Origin: Flammula alnicola
Taxonomy: Eukaryota > Basidiomycota > Agaricomycetes > Agaricales > Strophariaceae
Length of the DNA stretch: 64,000 bases
NCBI GenBank assembly: GCA_015499995.1
Contig: JADNRV010000126.1
Coordinates: 93,680-157,679, forward strand
Direction of reading: 5' to 3'
Part shown: positions 1-11,830 of the stretch, piece after piece
Position numbering within the stretch: the first letter of the stretch is position 1
Layout of the letters: every line of letters starts with the position of its first letter
Translations under genes and position numbers: made by a program
Notes under the pieces: model-generated
What the model was told of the DNA's origin: nothing
What the model saw: only the letters and a program-made list of their open reading frames with translations
Database searches by the model: none

Positions 1-825
1 CTGCCGTGCGTCTTGGTGATGCTTGTCGAGGCGTATCGATATCGAGAACAACATTGGCTCCTACGGTATCCAACTTTTTGGCTTCTGCTAACCCAGATGG
101 CGACCGTTGGCATGACGTTCCCCTGTTATTGGCTTCTGCTCATCATCTCGCGAGGAGGGGAAGCTGAGCCCGAGGTCGACTCAAGAAACCAGAAGAGAGT
201 AACGCCTTCCACGGGTGTAAGGCTCCCCCATCCTGCGAGCCTCGTGGGACCAGCGGAAGCAGAAGCGGTCGCATTCGGACTCGTCATGGGGACCATTCTA
301 CCATCCGCAGCGATGGTCATCGTAAACGAGCCCTTCACGACTTGGACGTGGCAGTTCTATCCCGTGTATGTAGCTCTTGCGCGAACCGTGTATCTGCAGT
401 ACATCAGGCCTATGGAAGTAGCGGGCGGCTTTGATGGCAAGGGTACTGGCAACGCACCAAAATATACAATGGCATATAGCCGCACGATCCTCCGCGCAGT
501 ATACCTCGGGTGCTTCGCCCTCTCATTCTTTACGCACATGCACATCGTATGGCCTCTGCTTTTGAAGCAAGACTTTGGAACGCTAGCAAAGCTGGTTCTG
601 CCCACTGTCGCTCAACCCAACGGTACCCACCCAAGTCTCCAAGCCCACAACTTTCTCAAATGGGACTACGCCCTCGGGTACTCCTGTCTGTTACTTGGAA
701 TGCTCTGGTCGGCGAGAAGCATGCGGCAGGTTGGGGCGATGTTGTTATGGTATGCTTTCGCAGTACCAGTCCTCGGAATGGGTGGTGCGGTCATGGTTAT
801 TCTTGGTTGGCGAGATGTATTGTAG
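1..825 (+). CDS. Polytopic membrane protein, 3' part only
   Basis: The reading frame is open from base 1, so the gene starts left of the window; about 274 residues are visible. I see roughly six hydrophobic spans: near residues 25-50 (FWLLLTQMATVG...), 90-112, 120-140, 163-188, 222-240 and 245-270. A polar loop with Pro, Ser and Glu separates the first two. It ends in a short Arg-Asp-Val-Leu tail. No catalytic motif or family name is recognisable. The layout recalls fungal integral membrane proteins of unknown function, but that is only an impression. The next gene starts 540 bases downstream on the same strand. The ATG at 19 is probably internal. I am confident it is a real membrane protein, not of its role. 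Confidence 0.65.
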   Translation: MPCVLVMLVEAYRYREQHWLLRYPTFWLLLTQMATVGMTFPCYWLLLIISRGGEAEPEVDSRNQKRVTPSTGVRLPHPASLVGPAEAEAVAFGLVMGTILPSAAMVIVNEPFTTWTWQFYPVYVALARTVYLQYIRPMEVAGGFDGKGTGNAPKYTMAYSRTILRAVYLGCFALSFFTHMHIVWPLLLKQDFGTLAKLVLPTVAQPNGTHPSLQAHNFLKWDYALGYSCLLLGMLWSARSMRQVGAMLLWYAFAVPVLGMGGAVMVILGWRDVL

Positions 826-1368
826 ACTGCAGAGAATTGAAGTTGACAAAAAAAAATTCGGTTCATGTCGGTGCAAGCACTCGTCAAGGGTGTTATACGA
901 GATTTGCGGGGATGGTAGTCGCAATCAACATGCATTTCCCGATTATAATTGCAAGCAAGCAAAATCAAGCTGAAAAACGAAGGAAAATAAAGAAGAAAGA
1001 ATGGTTCACCGAAAGAATACTTAAGTCTTAAGCTCGTGGTCAGTGCCGCCAGTCCGCTGATGCCCCTTTTTCTCTTTTCGTTCACATCAATTATGTAATA
1101 TTTTAAATTATCTAATACACGGATGCCGGTGACATGGTCGCGAGTCTAAGTACTACTCATCACAGCCTTCAAGTTCTGTTGTCAGATCAGGCAAGCAGTG
1201 TTTATTAATTCTTCCCAAGAAGCTCCCTGGGGGCTTATAATTCTGAGTAAACTGTGACATTCGTGCTGTGCTGTCTGGTTAACTCAGACTGTTGGTGCGC
1301 CATCCAGACACTCCGACTCGCAAAACCGCAATTTCGCTTGCCGTCTTGATTAATCTTGTCTGCAAAAA
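826..1368. other. Intergenic region before F1-1
   Basis: No coding exon is evident. Around 1165-1260 there is a Cys-free block, TTCTGTTGTC followed further on by CTCCCTGGGGGCTT and a GTAAAC-like motif, that recurs in similar order upstream of F1-2 (12520-12630), F1-3 (19575-19680) and the F1-6 remnant (42665-42735). It is a candidate conserved promoter element of the F1 family. Confidence 0.4.
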
Positions 1369-3305
1369 ATGCCCTGGAACGGTACGTTTTCTACTTCGTT
1401 GGTAATTCAAAGGACTCTCATTTTCAATCTTCAGGCATATGGCGCGCTGGACGCCGGGAAAGGTGAGAAAACGCTCCTCCCTGTTATCTGGGCCCTTTAG
1501 CTGATTATAATTATGCTGGCAGATCCTCCACAAAGCAAGATGTAAAAGTCAATAACGGCAACTATAAATCGAATATTCAGAACTCGAACGTAGAAGGCGA
1601 TAAGAATACCTACAATATTTACAGTTTTCATTTCCCAGAGACAAGAACTCCCAAGCATGATCGCACCCAATGTGCGTTTATCGGCTTGCAGAATGCATTA
1701 TAAATGCTGATAGCAAAATAGCTCTGACCGTGCAATACTTGGAAGAGACATCACCAGGAACCTCCAGCGTAAGTATTTATTTTGCGCAAGCTTCGGACCC
1801 AGCCTCTTATCCCTTCCCCTCAATAAGCTAGAAGGTCAAGCCGCTCTTCCAATGCTCTCAGACGGTATGTTACAAGAATTGGTCAATTTCTATGATGCTT
1901 ACTGCAAATACACAATTCGTATCAATACACGGTCCAGACCCCGCCGCAGAATCGCTTCTTGCACAAGCTCAGACTATTACGAAGACGGTAGATGGAATAC
2001 TAGCTGGAGAGAGCCCGACCGGAAACACAGAAACGTCCTCCAGTCTTCGATCGGCTGGTAATCAATCACTGGGTATGGTTTATGACTTATTTCCGCTCTC
2101 TTCAAGATTTGGCTGAAACCTACATGCTACAGTGTCAAGCTCGGCGTTCCCTCGGCCCAGAGTGATACAATCTGCGGTAAGGGTTTTGTTTAGGTCTGGT
2201 CGTGACAAATGCTCATAGTCTACTCAAGGATTTGAAAAACCATCTCCCAAAAGACACAGAGCGTTACATAAAGCGCTACATGGGCACAAACCTTTTTGAT
2301 TCGAGTCGAACTATCCCTTTTTGGGATCCTTCACCGCGTTTCGGTCGAGTGGAAACATGGGCGAAGCATGTCTACATCGGAGATGTCGGACTCTTTGACA
2401 GTAATGGCGGTTTCAATACACTTTTTAATATATTTCAGACAAAGGCTCAAAATATTGCTCGTGGATATAACCCACCCGAAGACTTTGAACCTTACCACAA
2501 ACTGCTCCCAGACCTTCGCGTCGAGATCACCCGTGAAATGCCACCAAAAAAATGGAAGCTTCATGGATTCGAGAATGACAAAAGGTTAGTCATCTTGCTG
2601 CGTTGTATTCGACTGACAAATTCGAGCTCACGCATATGTATTCTACCAACCAGCAACACCCGCCCCCCGGACCAGGTAGTAATTCGATTTCCTGAACAAA
2701 TCAATGCCACTGAATGTTCGGCCATTCATATGGCGCATGGTTATGTCAAAATCGATATAAATCAATGGGAAGAACCCGGAGTACTCGAATACATGAGAGG
2801 GCAACAGGAGGCGTGGCAACGCCATTTGGATAAAACGTCGGCAACATATTTTCACGACCGCCCCTTTGTAATCATTTTCACCTCCTATCGAACAGAGAGT
2901 TGGGCTTTGGCAGCAGCAACCAAGACTCTTTTGTCAAGCAAAACCGTGACAGTGACGTTACGAGAGCTGGTGCACGGTAATCGCAAGAGGCATTTCTGGG
3001 AAAGCGACGACGATCCTATCCGCAGCAGGTTCGGTCCATCTGACGACCATATGGACAACATAGAGTCGTATTTCAACGAAATGGATACAGGGGCCAAACC
3101 ACAATGCGACGACAAAGACCGTAGGGCTACAAGGGAATGTCATTGCGTCGGAGTTCGGGCATATTCTCTTCAGAAGAAGAGATGGCGGAAAGGGGGATCT
3201 GTCATGTCAAGCACTAGTAGTCGGAGTACGGTCAGAGCAAATGCCTCGAGACTGAGTATGCCTACGCGTTTTACTCCCAGTCTGTCCGAAGGAGCAGCTT
3301 GTTGA
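1369..3305 (+). CDS. F1-1: Asn-rich exon + IGDVG-core protein
   Basis: First of six F1-family copies; function unknown. Exons supported by splice sites and frame: 1369-1381, 1435-1462, from 1523 (Asn-rich exon), then 2133-2176, 2229-2584 and 2654-3305. The middle exons (about 1730-2072) are only partly resolved. The leader reads MPWNGIWRAGRRER. It is followed by an Asn-rich stretch with VNNGNYKSN and a VEGDKN motif, then a Ser/Thr linker. The core has PFWDPSP, HVYIGDVGLF, GGFNTLFNIF and a second block with CSAIHMAHGYVKIDIN and TESWALAAA. The last ~40 residues are a Ser/Arg tail (SSRSTVRANASRLSMP) nearly identical to that of F1-5. A start at 1369 is favoured because F1-5 begins with the same MPW leader and the same two mini-exons. 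No catalytic residues are identifiable. Confidence 0.7.
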
Positions 3306-3494
3306 TACACTATACTTCTAAGTATACTTCTTTAATTGTGACACGTCTCTGGCTCGGATATGTATAAGTAATCACTGTAGCCTTGATTGTATTCGGTATG
3401 GATATAGTACGTTAGCACTACATCTATGTTACGCCTGGAAAGAATTATAAGTGTCATGGAAATATTCTAGATCTATAGGGCAAAATGTTGTTGA

Positions 3495-3840
3495 TGCCCT
3501 TTAATCATCAGAACATCATCCAGACTTCGAGGAAGTGCGAGAGGACATACCAAAATGCCAACGACTCCCTTAGCAATTTTCATCGGTCTCTTCTCTTGAG
3601 GGAACATCTCATCACCTCTGCGTTACATCTTATAATCGCCTTAGTGTCCACGCACATCTTCATCGAGTAGACCTCGACTTTGCCGGGCCTACGATGGTTG
3701 CCAAATACAACAATGAACTATGCAAACTATAATTCAACTTCAATGTTTCAACACGAAAGAGAGGCAATAACGTCGCTCATTACGCACCGCAACTGTCAAC
3801 CCAATGAAAATAATCAACCCGCAGCAGATAGGTGATAATT
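3495..3840 (-). pseudogene. Relic of FUSC-type transporter
   Basis: Nucleotide similarity to exons of the intact FUSC2 gene near 52800-53170 is clear in two blocks: AAATGCCAACGA...GCAATTTTC, and CGCTCATTACGCAC followed by CAACCCAATGA. Most of the exon between the blocks is missing or scrambled, and no open frame joins them. It lies just downstream of F1-1 and some 48 kb from the intact genes. It is best read as a decayed fragment left by an older duplication. Confidence 0.55.
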
Positions 3841-4254
3841 TCGAGTAAATCGAAATGACTTAAGCCCTCTCCCACACGACATCACCGCCGACAGAAATAT
3901 TTAGAAGTATAGATTCCATATTTACTGGACCAGAGTGGGGGCAGGGCTGCTGGCGCAAGGATGAAATGGCGTTCTAAATAAGGCGGGACTTCAATGTCTC
4001 GAACGGTCATGCTGTCTGCAAAAGAAAGTATATAAAAGTCATCAGACTAAAGCAAAATTATAGAGAGGGAATAAACCAGCAAACGTTGCGACCGAGTTAA
4101 CACATCGTGTGTCGTACAACTCGTTAGATGAAGGTGAATTCAGCCGAAGAACGAAAGCTTGGATTTCAATTTGTCGGCATGCTTTTTGTATTTTCCAACA
4201 GCATGGGGGGCGAGAGCACCCTAGGATTATATACGCATGTAATGGCAGGAAAAG
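3841..4254. other. Non-coding gap
   Basis: I see no gene, RNA or recognisable repeat here. It separates the FUSC relic from duplicated segment A. Confidence 0.4.
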
Positions 4255-7200
4255 AGAGGAAAATGTTTCGAGTTTTGTTGTGGTGCACGTGTTGCGTGGA
4301 GAAATAACTTGAACACGGTCACCCACTTTTCAAGCACCCAACTCATCTCTTGACACAAACTGCTCATCATAACGAAGATGATCGACAAGAAGGCGAAGTA
4401 CGAGGATTCCACTCATTCATGAATTTTACATGATTCTATTCCTTATGGTTGTGGTTCTTGCCTTCATTTGCGAGCGGCGGGGTCATTTCTAGAGAGGTAG
4501 GAATTTCTCCCAGTTTCCAAGTTGTTAGTTGACCATTTCTTCCCCTATATTCCAAGTGGGCAGCGTCCCAAATTCTGCGTGCAATGAATTCCTCGCCACC
4601 GAATTTTGTTGCCTGCCCAAAAAAAAAAAAACATCTTGTGCAAGGCATCCGCCGATGAGCGTGTGTGAAACCTTTCGACGTGGCTAGTACGTACATATTA
4701 TGTCCACAGAGGTCCGAAAACCAACGGTTTAGCTGTTAGGTTGTTAAGACTTCCACTGACGTTTTCTGAGACGATTTTACGCTCCCTTGAAGTTCCGAAG
4801 GCGTCTTGGACTATGGTGAGTAAAACCCGAGCTGTTCTCCTCCTCTTGTCTGAACTTTTGTGTTGTCATTCAGTCAATTATCTGTTCGCCCTAGAGCCGT
4901 CATACCTCTTCAGGTCAATTGTGTAGAGTGGAATACTCCTCCGCACTCTTCACTGCGCCTTTTTCATTTGATCAACAAATGCAGCCTTAATATTGGAAGC
5001 CCAGATTAGTCGTCGGGAGGAAAAAGGTGCGTCCTTGTCAATAATTTGGCTTGCTCTGTCGGGCTCAACGTCAGCGATGCAGTGCCTTTTGAATAGTTAT
5101 TATGGACTTTTAAACAGAAAGCTAAGATTACGGCTGGGCAAAATACCAAACCTCAGTAATCAACTAATCGTCAGGTGTTCGGCGCCCTGCTACAAACCGT
5201 CTGCACCTACGACAACCTCGTCCAAGCTTAAACATAATTAATCTCCTTGTTGATAAACCCTACGTGTGAAGGTCCTGTCCTGAAAACAATAACGAAGGCA
5301 ATTTTCTTTACCTCCACGGTATGGCGCTTCTCCTTGACTACAAGCGCCCAACGACCAAGCCCCCAAGTCGTCGTTGTAAATTCGGGCCACCCTCGATCCC
5401 AAGCTGCAGAAGAGCGAACAAAGAAGATAAAAAGGAGCGGGAAGAGGTTCTCTCTCACAAGAGGTTTCGAGGTGATTACTTACTGTGCGCCTCTCCTTTC
5501 ACTTGCGCCTGAGTTTGGCATGCTTTCTAACAGCACAGTATAGAAGTGCTACCTTGGTCGACGAAAAACCTCTCGAGATTCAGAACTTGTTCCTGCAGTC
5601 AACCTGTAATCTAGGACTGTCGCGCGACACGGGTCCGAATGATGCAACGGTTAAAGGCCAACATTGGAAGAGAGTCGACTTGCGCGTGAGTCTCTACCCG
5701 AGATATATATCGCAATATGGAAATCTGACAAGAAAATCCAGAGACTTAGATGGCGGTAGCAACGACGCAGGATTTCTTGTATCATCAAATTACGTAAACA
5801 TTAAAGTGATAATTCAACGTTAACTTTTTTTTGCTCTTTCTTGTTTCTCCTTTCCCATTGTCTCGCTGGAGGCCACTGGAACCGTTCGACGCCTTGCAAC
5901 TCTTGAGCGACATCGACTGGCCAGCTAGCTTTTATCGCGTCCTCAATATTCAGCTCCGCGTTCGTTGAATCCCCCACCTCAATTTCGTTCCAAGTCCGTA
6001 CTTTAGCTCGGGCAACGTGAACGCGACGGAGAACTTTTGACTCGCCTCATTGAGCGACGTTGCACAGATCCAGATGTACGTCGTCGTCGGCTTCTTTCTA
6101 TCCTGGGACGTTGCCTTCGAAATTCGCGTCAATCCCGCGTACAGCGACAGGGGCAACGTCATGTTGTCGTGCCACACTCAGTGGCACCCTTTTCCTTGTC
6201 TGCGGGACTGGCTGATGCGACTTTCGTTACTGTCTCTCGAATCACAGCTATCCAGTGCAGCTGGTTGTGCTCACCCAGGGCTCAGAGAGGCTCAGACTAC
6301 CAGCTGATTGGGGCAGCAGGTCTGATCCAGTCTCTTAAATCGCCTGCTTCCACACTCAGCTGGCCTTTTCCTCGAGCTCTCACTACGACTTATAGGACTC
6401 CTCTACTGGCTCATTGGAGTCAGATATGGCGAGGCAAAACGGACGGCTCGTGATAAGGCTCTAACAAGTCCTAAAATGTCACAACGTGAGTGGCTCAGCC
6501 ATCTTCACCTTTGGGGTTAATATATGCGCTTGAATTGGAGGTGGCCCACTTGAAAAATGGTGGTTTAACCACCCCGATTACTGGACTGTGCCGCCTGGTA
6601 CACTTTACACCTACGGAACGTGGAGGATCTTACCCCAGCACACCGCATTCTACAGGGTTGTCTTCTACCCCTTGGAGGGTAATGCCCATTTCAGGGGGTA
6701 TTGAGCTCGCGACGAGGCGCCTCATTGGATCCTGTTGGGTATGAACATAGGTGCGTCGCGGTCCTGCGCTTATTATGGACGTTATGGAGAGGTGGATCCT
6801 GCTCGGACACGTTAACCTCACTACGACGTGCCTTCGGACTTGACTTTGCAGGTAAGTTGTTTTCAATATGAGCGAATGAACGAGTCGCAAGTGTGCGACT
6901 GCTACTGGAACGGATGAGAAGTTATTGGAACTCTTCGCGACATGATATTTCGACAGGCTCCAGCTCGCTGAAATCCCGAACTCCAAATACCCTCTATTGA
7001 GAGTATTTATTGGAAGGAGACTAGCTGGCCGCTCGCATCTCTGCAGACATGAAAAACTATGCCTTGATGCGGTGTTCACGAGGATAGAGTCTTGCAAGTC
7101 TTTTGCACCATTTCCCTTGCCTTGAGGAGTCGATTCAGGACTGGTATTCCATTTGTGTTGGTTTTCAGTCATGCATCCTGCTTTGGCTAGCGGTCGACGA

Positions 7201-7626
7201 AACCTTTACTCCTTGTAACTTTTCAAAGGTGCAAACTGGAAGACCAAAACTGCATCGTCGGCCTATGAGATCAGGCATGATGCATGAGTACTAATGAATC
7301 TCGTGCATAGCGACCGCACATCGTGTGGCACGGTACCTATTTTCAAGTTTCAACACTCGGATCGGCTTGGCTACAGTAATTTTCTGTGCTGGGGATATAA
7401 GTTATGCCGCACTTGAAATTTTTTGAAAGCTTAAGCTTTTCAGAAAAAAATTTCTGAACTTGTACGTGTTTGATGATATTCATCAAAAGTTCCACAGAGC
7501 AACTTTTACAGGATGTGTAATTGAGTAAATACAGTAAGCGTGAAGTCCGCGTCGAGTCCATACCACTCGTTGCATCTTGAATGGTCTGTTGCCTAGTTAT
7601 ACTGTTCGCAAAGACCATCCAGGTCA
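4255..7626 (-). repeat. Segmental duplicate A, decayed
   Basis: About 3.3 kb that matches segments B (22120-25375) and C (28830-31985) in inverted orientation. Shared landmarks include the block at 7110-7330 (primary match 28850-29110 and 22350-22610), the block at 5950-6240 encoding a broken frame with LTRDSEATSQDRKK-like text in all copies, and the block at 4260-4400 (match 31850-31980). In all three copies the part around 5480-5590 is a damaged copy of the last intron and exon of the GPALPP gene (TTTCTAACAG followed by the LVDQH codons). It therefore derives from the locus at 39-41.4 kb. No intact gene remains. It lies immediately downstream of H-1, as the source segment lies downstream of H-2. 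Confidence 0.65.
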
Positions 7627-8762
7627 TCAGCTATGATGCGCATGGTTTGACTGGCGTCGGACTTTGACGACATTTGTATTCATCACAGGGCCCTTGAAGA
7701 CCTGATCTCCATAATAGGCTTGAATCGGGGTGGTACGATTCTCTGCGGCAAGATCGTTGTCGATGTTTCTGTTCTTTACCAATTTCTCGAACATTTGTGA
7801 ACCATGGTAGAGTTGTACGCGAACTGGACCAACAGACGGTTTGGCAGGGGGTCTGTACAAGGACATGTCCCGGAGCGAGTCCAAAACCTCACGTATCTCG
7901 CGTAAAAGCCGTTCATTGTCGTTCCTACAAGCAGCCAGGAAGTGTATCTGTGATACCACTGCGCTGACCTAAACATATTACATGAATGAGGGTCAGTTCT
8001 CAATAACAAACGGAATAATATGTGATTACTGACGTCAAATAGTTTGAATATATGTTCCAGCTTTGCCCTAATTTGCGTTATGTTTCGCTTCATCAAGCCT
8101 TTTTTCATGAACTTCATGAACTTGGACTGGGAGGTACATGTTTTGCACAAGCTTTCGACCTCTTGCAGCGCGCTGAAAACCCAGAGATATCGGTCAGGCG
8201 GTTTGAATTGTTGTAGTGAAGAGTAACTAACTTGACCAGAGCTTCAACCATTGGCGTGAATTCCTTAGGCATTGATTCGCCGGATTGTTGGAACCTTGCG
8301 CATTCAGAAGATATACAGACCAGCAATTGACAGATCTCCCGGATGACATTTTCAAGATCTTCGTGGTTCTGATTCACATTCTACCCCAATTGTGAATATT
8401 TATCTAATGTTGGAAGTGATAGTTGTCAGCCAAGAGGGGCGCACCTGCACCATATCGACCAGCGAAGACGCGAGGTCAATACTGTCCTTTAAAAATGGGA
8501 CGGGGGCCAAGGCACCAACGCCTTTCAGCACTGTAAGAATAGTCTGTGTGGTGCTCAAGACCCTGTCCGTACGTGACTCGGAGATACCAGGTCCCTCTAT
8601 GTTCGGAGTAGGCGGGACGGGTATATCAGATGTCGACGGCGCAATGTCCGGTGAGGCGGGTGTATCAGAGGTTGCCGTGTTTGCTGAGGTAGCGGCGGCG
8701 CGGTTCGACCTAGGTAAAATCCTCTTCCGCTTGAAAGATGCGAAGAAATTGGACTTGGGCAT
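7627..8762 (-). CDS. H-1: MLKL/HeLo-like helical domain with two-repeat tail
   Basis: Four exons on the minus strand, 8762-8445, 8380-8232, 8172-8034 and 7968-7627, give 315 residues in one frame. H-2 has internal exons of identical length (149 and 139 bases). Residues 1-75 are a basic start followed by a Pro/Ser/Thr-rich stretch. From about 75 to 225 there are amphipathic helices (GVGALAPVPFLKDSIDLAS; EDLENVIREICQLLVCIS; later ITQIRAKLEHIFKLF). They resemble the four-helix N-terminal domain of MLKL-like and NLR-associated fungal proteins. The tail carries two pseudo-repeats, VQLYHGSQMFEKLVKNRNI and IQAYYGDQVFKGPVMNTNV, joined by a short acidic linker. The layout suggests, by analogy with HET-s/HELLP-type proteins, a membrane-active domain under control of a self-assembling tail; that is inference. 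No kinase or NTPase domain is present. Confidence 0.75.
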
Positions 8763-8840
8763 TGTACGTGATCTCTCGGGGTGGGGGCCTAGTGAAAATT
8801 TGGTGGATTGTATCTTGCGTTGTAAGGCCTAATTATTTGC

Positions 8841-8847
8841 CTTTATA
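8841..8847 (-). promoter_or_regulatory. TATA box of H-1
   Basis: CTATAAAGGCAAA lies about 80 bases upstream of the H-1 start. The same string occurs at the same distance upstream of H-2 (37701), so it is probably the core promoter of both. Confidence 0.5.
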
Positions 8848-8849
8848 GC

Positions 8850-10004
8850 GCAAAGTAGATGCTGGCATGTACATTTGAGGAGAACCTTGTAAGGAAGAAT
8901 TTGTCGACTCCTAAGGGATTATCGAGGTTGCTGTGTTGCTGTGTTCCAAGAACTTCCGGGGTCTTGACATCCTTCGTCGTTAGCCAAAGTTGGTACTGTG
9001 TAGATGTAGATTTGAACGTGCAATCGAGTATCCACCGGTGCCCCAGGTAGAACAAGGCCGCTAGAGATAAAACAATGAAGGTTCATTTACCGAGTCAAGG
9101 CTGTCAAGCGAGAGAGGGTATTTACGTATTTACGTGTCATCGGCGTGCCACCATGCGTTCCTATTTTTACTTTACTTTGTTCACGAGTCTTCAAATGGGC
9201 ACGAGAACCTGGCTTGTGGGCCCTTTGGGTGTCCGTGATTGCAATCTTCCCATGAATTCGCACCGAAGAACAATTAGGTACGGAAACAGGCGGAGCCCAC
9301 AAAGATGTGTCAAGACTTATTGATCTCTGGAACGTGTGGGTAAAAAACCTATCGTAAATCTACCGCACTGTTGTTGTTAAGGAAGGGCTCATGCACGTTC
9401 AACAACTTCAACTTGGCCGCGTGACATTCAGTATTTGAATAATAAATTCAGCGAACATATTTCTCGAAATTCTGTTCACCAAGTGTCATGACGAATTAAA
9501 TTTACAATCGAAACTTGTGAACGGTACTTTAAAAAGCACTTGTAGAAAGTGGAAGTTCGATTTCAAGTACCTGAGGGCAAAAGCTGACCGTCATGAATCA
9601 GGCTGCCAATTTCTGATCTCATGGAGATCTAGTCGTAGCCCGTCACAGCTCGTTTATCGAGCATGAGCCCTACCTTATGTATAGAGGACACAAGGACGTA
9701 CGGAAGTGTCACGGAAATGGGTTGAACAATGAACGGGATATCCGTCAGTGCTCAAAGAGACATTTTCATCCAGGGTTGGATCGCCTGATTCACGACAAAA
9801 ATGGAGAGATCTCAAGAAGTGGTTTCTATCCTGTCCAAAGTATTGTTTAAGAGCTCCAGAGTGTTTCTCTAGGTCTTAGTGTATGAAGAATACCTCCGGG
9901 AAAGATCTAGCTAGTTTTCAGGTGCATAGAACATTAATGGTGAGCAGTAATATCGAAACACAGATGTATCCACGCCAGTAACATTAAGATGTTAAATATG
10001 ACGA
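8850..10004. other. Non-coding gap
   Basis: Short overlapping frames on both strands, none with splice or family support. I see no RNA gene or repeat. Confidence 0.4.
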
Positions 10005-11830
10005 TCACTGTGATATATTAAGGACCTTGCACATATTCTGAAGCGTTCGGGTTCTAATGCTATCGTCCTGGGATTTTGCGACCCAGGGTATAAAGTGTCG
10101 AATGTACGAAGTTGCACCCTTCTGCCAACGATTTGGAGTTGCAATCTAAAAGGTAATCAATAAAAAGCGTTTCGCAAGAAGAATGTCTGCCATACTGTTT
10201 GGTCTTTTTCTTGTTTAGGAGCAAATGTGACCACACCTGAATGTCGAGAGTTAGTCATGATAACTCGTATGGACTAGAGATGAGCCTACCATCCGTATTC
10301 ACAATATCAAAATTGTCTATGACCCTGCGTACCAGCTTCACGACTTCTGGATGTGTTAAATGCCGCTATGTCTGCTGTTGGCCTTGGAGTAAGCAGAATA
10401 GAAAGAATGGAACATACCTCGCTCAATTGCGACAGCCACACTGAGTCTGCAACGATACCTACTACTGCTGATGGATCCTATTGACCGTCAACCTCATCGC
10501 ATAGGGCAACAGACGAATATCTTACCGTCAGGAGTAAGATATGCAAGAGAATTATTGATGGATAAAAAAAGCACTACGCAGGATGAGACGATGTTAAAAG
10601 GATAAAGTTTGTTTTCACCTGTGACTTCTCGGGTGATTCAGAAGTGGGTTTCGCAGAGCCCCTGATGCGAGCCAAAGCTTGTTGAGCCCATGCACGTACA
10701 CCCAACGAGGAACCTGAGAGAACGGAATAATGTGGAACAGACTCGGGGGGGACGTATCCCACATGTGACGACCATTGAGATGGGCTTAAAGCCACAGCCA
10801 ACACGCGTACGAAGATAGGACCGAGGGTGGAATCGGAGAAGGATCCCAATCGAAAGCGCGGCCTGTTTTTACCTTTACTATTCCATTCCCAGACCTTATC
10901 AGAATCTCCATTGTAAGTGAATCGCGTATATTTTCCGGAATTTGATGTACCAGTTCCCTCTGCAGGAAAAGTCGCCAAAGCCCACGATTTAACTCGGTCG
11001 ATTCCGGTCACAATCCAAATGGTACCGTTCGCAGTAGGCAGTTCACATGTGCTTTCGCTGTCACCGTTGAAATATTGATACCAAGCGACGGCCTGATCCT
11101 TCACGTAGGGGTAAAATTTGGAAGGGTTGACGAGCTCTTCGCGAATTACACCCGTTGGAAGAACGAGAGCCGCTCCCTCGCGAGCTGTCGTTTCGAAATT
11201 GACTTTCCTGTGTATAACATGTATTGGCGTCGCAAGTGACAATGAGGGAAATGTGCTTACAATGGTGAGTCTGATATCGGAGATACCGTGATTCCTTCGC
11301 TGGCAATAATCGTTCCCGGAGGAAAGTAATCGGCAGTCACAACAATATCTTCCCTCAACACCTCCGGATAAGCCACGGAAAAGTTCTGTGGTAGCTTGTG
11401 TGGTTGAATGGCATGATTCGGAGGGCAAAACACATTGAAGCAGAAGTCAAAGACACCGCTTGGGAGGATGTAACCGACGTCACCTATGATGGCCCCTTGT
11501 TCCAGATGTTCTTTGGGGCGTGCTAAGTTTCCTTCAACGTTGTATAGGCCAAAGCCGTTTCCTAACGGTAGAAGCGAACGAGCATAGGTTTCAGCTTCTC
11601 GATCCGGGGTTTCGACTGTACGATACACAGGAAAGCTGGTATCGCTCATGCCTTCACGATAAGGACCTTGAATGGAGCCTGGACACTCGTGTTTAGTATG
11701 CTGGCGGTACCAAAGATGACATGAACTCACTATGACGGGAGATGCTTCCTTCCGAATCGGACAAGGAACCTGGTCTTCGCCCTTCCTCGCGCCCTGCGCC
11801 CAGGTGTAAGCTATGCAGAAAGGAATGCAT
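10005..11830 (-). CDS. F2-1: 490-residue IGDVG-core protein
   Basis: Eight exons on the minus strand: 11830-11731, 11678-11261, 11207-10619, 10573-10526, 10477-10418, 10365-10290, 10236-10196 and 10145-10005. They join in frame to 490 residues, and the structure matches F2-2 exon for exon. The N-terminus is Ser-rich (MHSFLHSLHLGAGREEG...SLSDSEGSISRH). The core has ARSLLPLGNG, GAIIGDVGYI, FDFCFNVF and FPPGTIIASEG, then EGAALVLPTG, REELVNPSKFYPYVK and SWALATF. The C-terminus has HPEVVKLVRRVIDNFD and IPWVAKSQDD. This is a family of unknown function that I recall as common in Agaricomycetes. Upstream it faces F1-2 head to head across 976 bases. The start at 11830 is chosen because splicing from it restores the frame and F2-2 and F2-3 have matching leaders. 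Confidence 0.78.
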
